Positions 62,167 through 64,000 of a stretch of DNA of 64,000 nt are shown here, piece by piece. The position numbers were made by a program, and so were the translations under genes. The notes beneath the pieces are model-generated. The model did no database searches, was not told where the DNA came from, and saw nothing but the letters and a program-made list of their open reading frames with translations. This DNA comes from UBA9160 sp035489755 (GTDB lineage: Bacteria > Myxococcota_A > UBA9160). Position 1 is the stretch's first letter; each line of letters opens with the position of its first letter. Location: assembly GCA_035489755.1 (NCBI GenBank), contig DATGZK010000010.1, positions 109,064 to 173,063 of the forward strand, read 5' to 3'.

Positions 62167-62741
62167 CAAGTCGGGGACAGGCGGGCGCCGCGCTTGGCGG
62201 GCTGAGATTCTCATCCGCCGAGGTCGAAGAGGAGTTCTTGAACGGGCTCGGCGGCGGTGCGTTTGCAAGAGCCTGCACCGCGCTGAATAGCCAATGCACC
62301 CTCGCCGGGGGGCCAGCGGGCCCTCCTTTCGACAGTTCTGTCAGCGCGAGGCGTGCTCGGTGAAGGCGCTGCTCTAGCGGAGCGACAGGCCCTCCCACTT
62401 GCGCCACCGTTCGCCGGGTGCTTCCTCTGTGCGATTCACCGAGAGAAAGTCAGATCGAACAGTGGTGTTGAGAGCGCGCCATCCGCTCTCGCCGAGGATG
62501 CGATATTCCTTACGCACATCCTGCAAAATGCGTGAGATGCTGATGTTCTACCCCGTCAGTCGAGCCCGCTAGACCGGTTCAATCAGGAAATCGGACGGCG
62601 AAATGCTCCTGACTTCAATCCATTCATCGTGAGAAGCGCATGGCAGTGCAGCGGTTGCGCAGGCGGCGATGCGGCGCGCACCGGCTCGTAGGCGCCCATC
62701 GCCGTGGCCCGCGAGCAACCGCGACTCCATGGCTCGTATTG
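62167..62741. other. Intergenic stretch, about 575 bp
   Basis: No supported gene. Open frames on both strands lack ribosome-binding sites and recognisable motifs. Confidence 0.4.
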
Positions 62742-63188
62742 CTACTTCTTGAGCTTGATTTGCACGCCTCCCGCAGCGAGCGAAATCTTTAGACCTTGGC
62801 TGGTGGAAACGCTATCGATAACGACACCATTTTGGTTGCGCATCGTGCTGACGCTACCACCCCCGCCGACAGTCGCTCCAGCTCCCGCTGCTGCGTAGTT
62901 GCCCTCGAAGTCCTCGAGTTTCTTCAGGTTGTAGACCGATCCCGAGGCCGTCGTGTCCGTTGCGCCCACCGAGCCGGCGGAGAGACCCGCCACCGTGATC
63001 GGATACTTCACGTCTTTGTAGGTGAGCGTCCCACTCCCCCATGAGTAGCCGATACCGGCCGCGACCGAGCCACCGCTGAATTCCACTGTTGCATCGGGCT
63101 TCTTCGCCTGGTCTCCATGCGCGTTCGCGATGAACAACGCCAATGCTCCAGCGACAGCGATGCTCATGATTCCAAATCGAGTTCGCAT
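62742..63188 (-). CDS. Conserved secreted protein of unknown function
   Basis: GAGGAGAAGAG precedes the ATG at 63188; 148 residues. A signal peptide ends near ANA-HG. The mature part reads YSWGSGTLTYKDVKYPITVAG, VYNLKKLEDFEGNYAAAGAG and NGVVIDSVSTSQGLKISLAAG, with a Gly-rich centre. This matches a family of small periplasmic proteins (DUF1134/EipA-like by my recollection, uncertain), with no assigned reaction. Confidence 0.7.
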   Translation of the reverse strand: MRTRFGIMSIAVAGALALFIANAHGDQAKKPDATVEFSGGSVAAGIGYSWGSGTLTYKDVKYPITVAGLSAGSVGATDTTASGSVYNLKKLEDFEGNYAAAGAGATVGGGGSVSTMRNQNGVVIDSVSTSQGLKISLAAGGVQIKLKK

Positions 63189-63532
63189 CTTCTCTTCTCC
63201 TCTTACACGGAACGGACCGGTTAGCACTCACTGCGCCTTTTGAGCACCGAAACCACCCTGGCCCCGGGCAGGTCACCCGAACATCGCAGAAAATGATGAT
63301 CTTCCGCCGTGGTGGATGCACCCTACCCGAAGTAGAAGACGACTCATATCCGCAGATCCAGGGAACTGGTGCCTCGAAAGTGAGGATTCTAGGCGTCCGT
63401 CGACGCGCGGGACGGGTGCCTATTCTCCCCCAACTCTTAAGTCAGCTTGATCTGAACGTCGCATGGCAGCATCAGATTGCCGATCAAGCCAAGACTCTGA
63501 GGCCTATCACTAGTTGCAAATCCCGCAGAAGC
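63189..63532. other. Intergenic stretch
   Basis: No supported gene, apart from the promoter region of the 63188 protein at the left. Confidence 0.4.
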
Positions 63533-63883
63533 TCAGCAACACCTTGAAGCCTGGCAGGCTGAAACGGTCCACAATTTGGGTCTGGACGACGTCCAGTAGA
63601 CCAAAAAAAAGAGGATGGGAAGAACCGGGCTGAAGTACGTGCCCAGCGCCGACCCGGATCCAGTACGCCTTGAGCGCAGCGCGCTGCGGATGTTGCGAGC
63701 GGCATGGAATCCGATCAAACCCACGAGAAACATCACGACCAGCGCGAGAATGGCGACCGAGAACCCTCCTACTGGACCGCGATCGCCATCATTGCAGTCA
63801 TCCGTGCGGACCTCGGAACCGTACCGTCGGTCCCACGCCCGCGCCGCGCAACCGTTGCTCAGCGCGGCGTGGTGCAGACGCAA
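63533..63883 (-). CDS. Possible small membrane protein
   Basis: The frame contains a convincing membrane helix, GGFSVAILALVVMFLVGLIG, then FHAARNIRSALRS and a second hydrophobic segment SPVLPILFFLVYW. The GTG/ATG at the far end has no ribosome-binding site. AGGAGG (around 63765) lies just upstream of the first helix, but no good start follows it, so the coordinates are the maximum frame. The plus strand also has open frames. Weak call. Confidence 0.3.
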   Translation of the reverse strand: MRLHHAALSNGCAARAWDRRYGSEVRTDDCNDGDRGPVGGFSVAILALVVMFLVGLIGFHAARNIRSALRSRRTGSGSALGTYFSPVLPILFFLVYWTSSRPKLWTVSACQASRCC

Positions 63884-64000
63884 ATTTGGAGGTGGTCTTC
63901 AGGCAATGGCCACGATCCTGCGGTCGATGATGGATCGCGCTTCTCTTCGATCAGACGGCACGCGATACGCGCTGTGAGCGCTAGTGACCGCCCCGACCGC

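Noticed and set aside
1..64000. CRISPR arrays, insertion sequences, phage genes, rRNA
   Set aside because: No regularly spaced repeats, transposase or integrase motifs, or rRNA-like sequence were seen; the only large repeat is the HiPIP duplication.

Overview
The window is about 64 kb of GC-rich bacterial chromosome with short intergenic gaps, ATGA/GTGA stop-start overlaps and Gram-negative traits (lipoproteins, outer-membrane barrels, periplasmic c-type cytochromes, DegP). Gene content suggests a deltaproteobacterial or Binatota-like heterotroph or mixotroph: a nuo cluster, a SelB selenocysteine factor, F420-type luciferase-like oxidoreductases, many glutathione S-transferase-like proteins and HiPIP/Rieske/cytochrome genes. 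Taxonomy is inference; there is no rRNA. I see no CRISPR array, transposase, integrase or phage gene.

Region 1 (1-8.5 kb) is housekeeping: a cut-off AAA ATPase, a metallo-beta-lactamase-fold hydrolase, a Met/Cys PLP enzyme preceded by a probable SAM-II-like pseudoknot riboswitch, an amidase, feoA-feoB with a good Fur box followed by a SHOCT lipoprotein, and gpsA. Region 2 (8.5-19.5 kb) is a ten-gene nuo operon in the order A-E-F-G-H-J-K-L-M-N, with B, C, D and I absent. Region 3 (19.5-25.3 kb) has overlapping serS-selB, a MOSC protein, tRNA-Ser(TGA) and a Gly/Trp-rich secreted protein.

Region 4 (25.3-33.8 kb) is the most interesting part. It holds two HiPIP genes that lie on a duplicated block of about 610 bp, a diheme cytochrome c, a small heme-less cytochrome-like protein, a Rieske protein, a cytochrome b fused to two c-type heme domains, an outer-membrane barrel with an N-terminal CXXCH that resembles the Cyc2 iron-oxidase family, and a divergent c4-like diheme cytochrome. 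Together they could carry electrons from outside the cell to a bc-type complex and, by reverse flow, to the nuo complex. Iron(II) oxidation is a hypothesis; no terminal oxidase is in view.

Region 5 (33.9-43.5 kb) is an accessory cluster of four GST-like proteins, two luciferase-like F420 oxidoreductases, a metallo-beta-lactamase-fold enzyme, a DUF1330-like protein, small membrane proteins and a TetR regulator, in one leftward and one rightward operon. Region 6 (43.6-52.3 kb) is an OmpR/HK/DegP envelope-stress unit with a clear hairpin terminator, an MscS-type channel, an outer-membrane protein and an acyltransferase.

Region 7 (52.3-64 kb) is looser: a sulfatase with a possible coupled leader ORF, an adjacent class III aminotransferase and APH-family kinase (possible amine-phosphate kinase/phospho-lyase pair), a small lipoprotein, an ICMT-like membrane methyltransferase plus TetR pair behind a perfect 16-bp palindrome, a decayed gene, a glycine-zipper stress protein and small secreted or membrane proteins.
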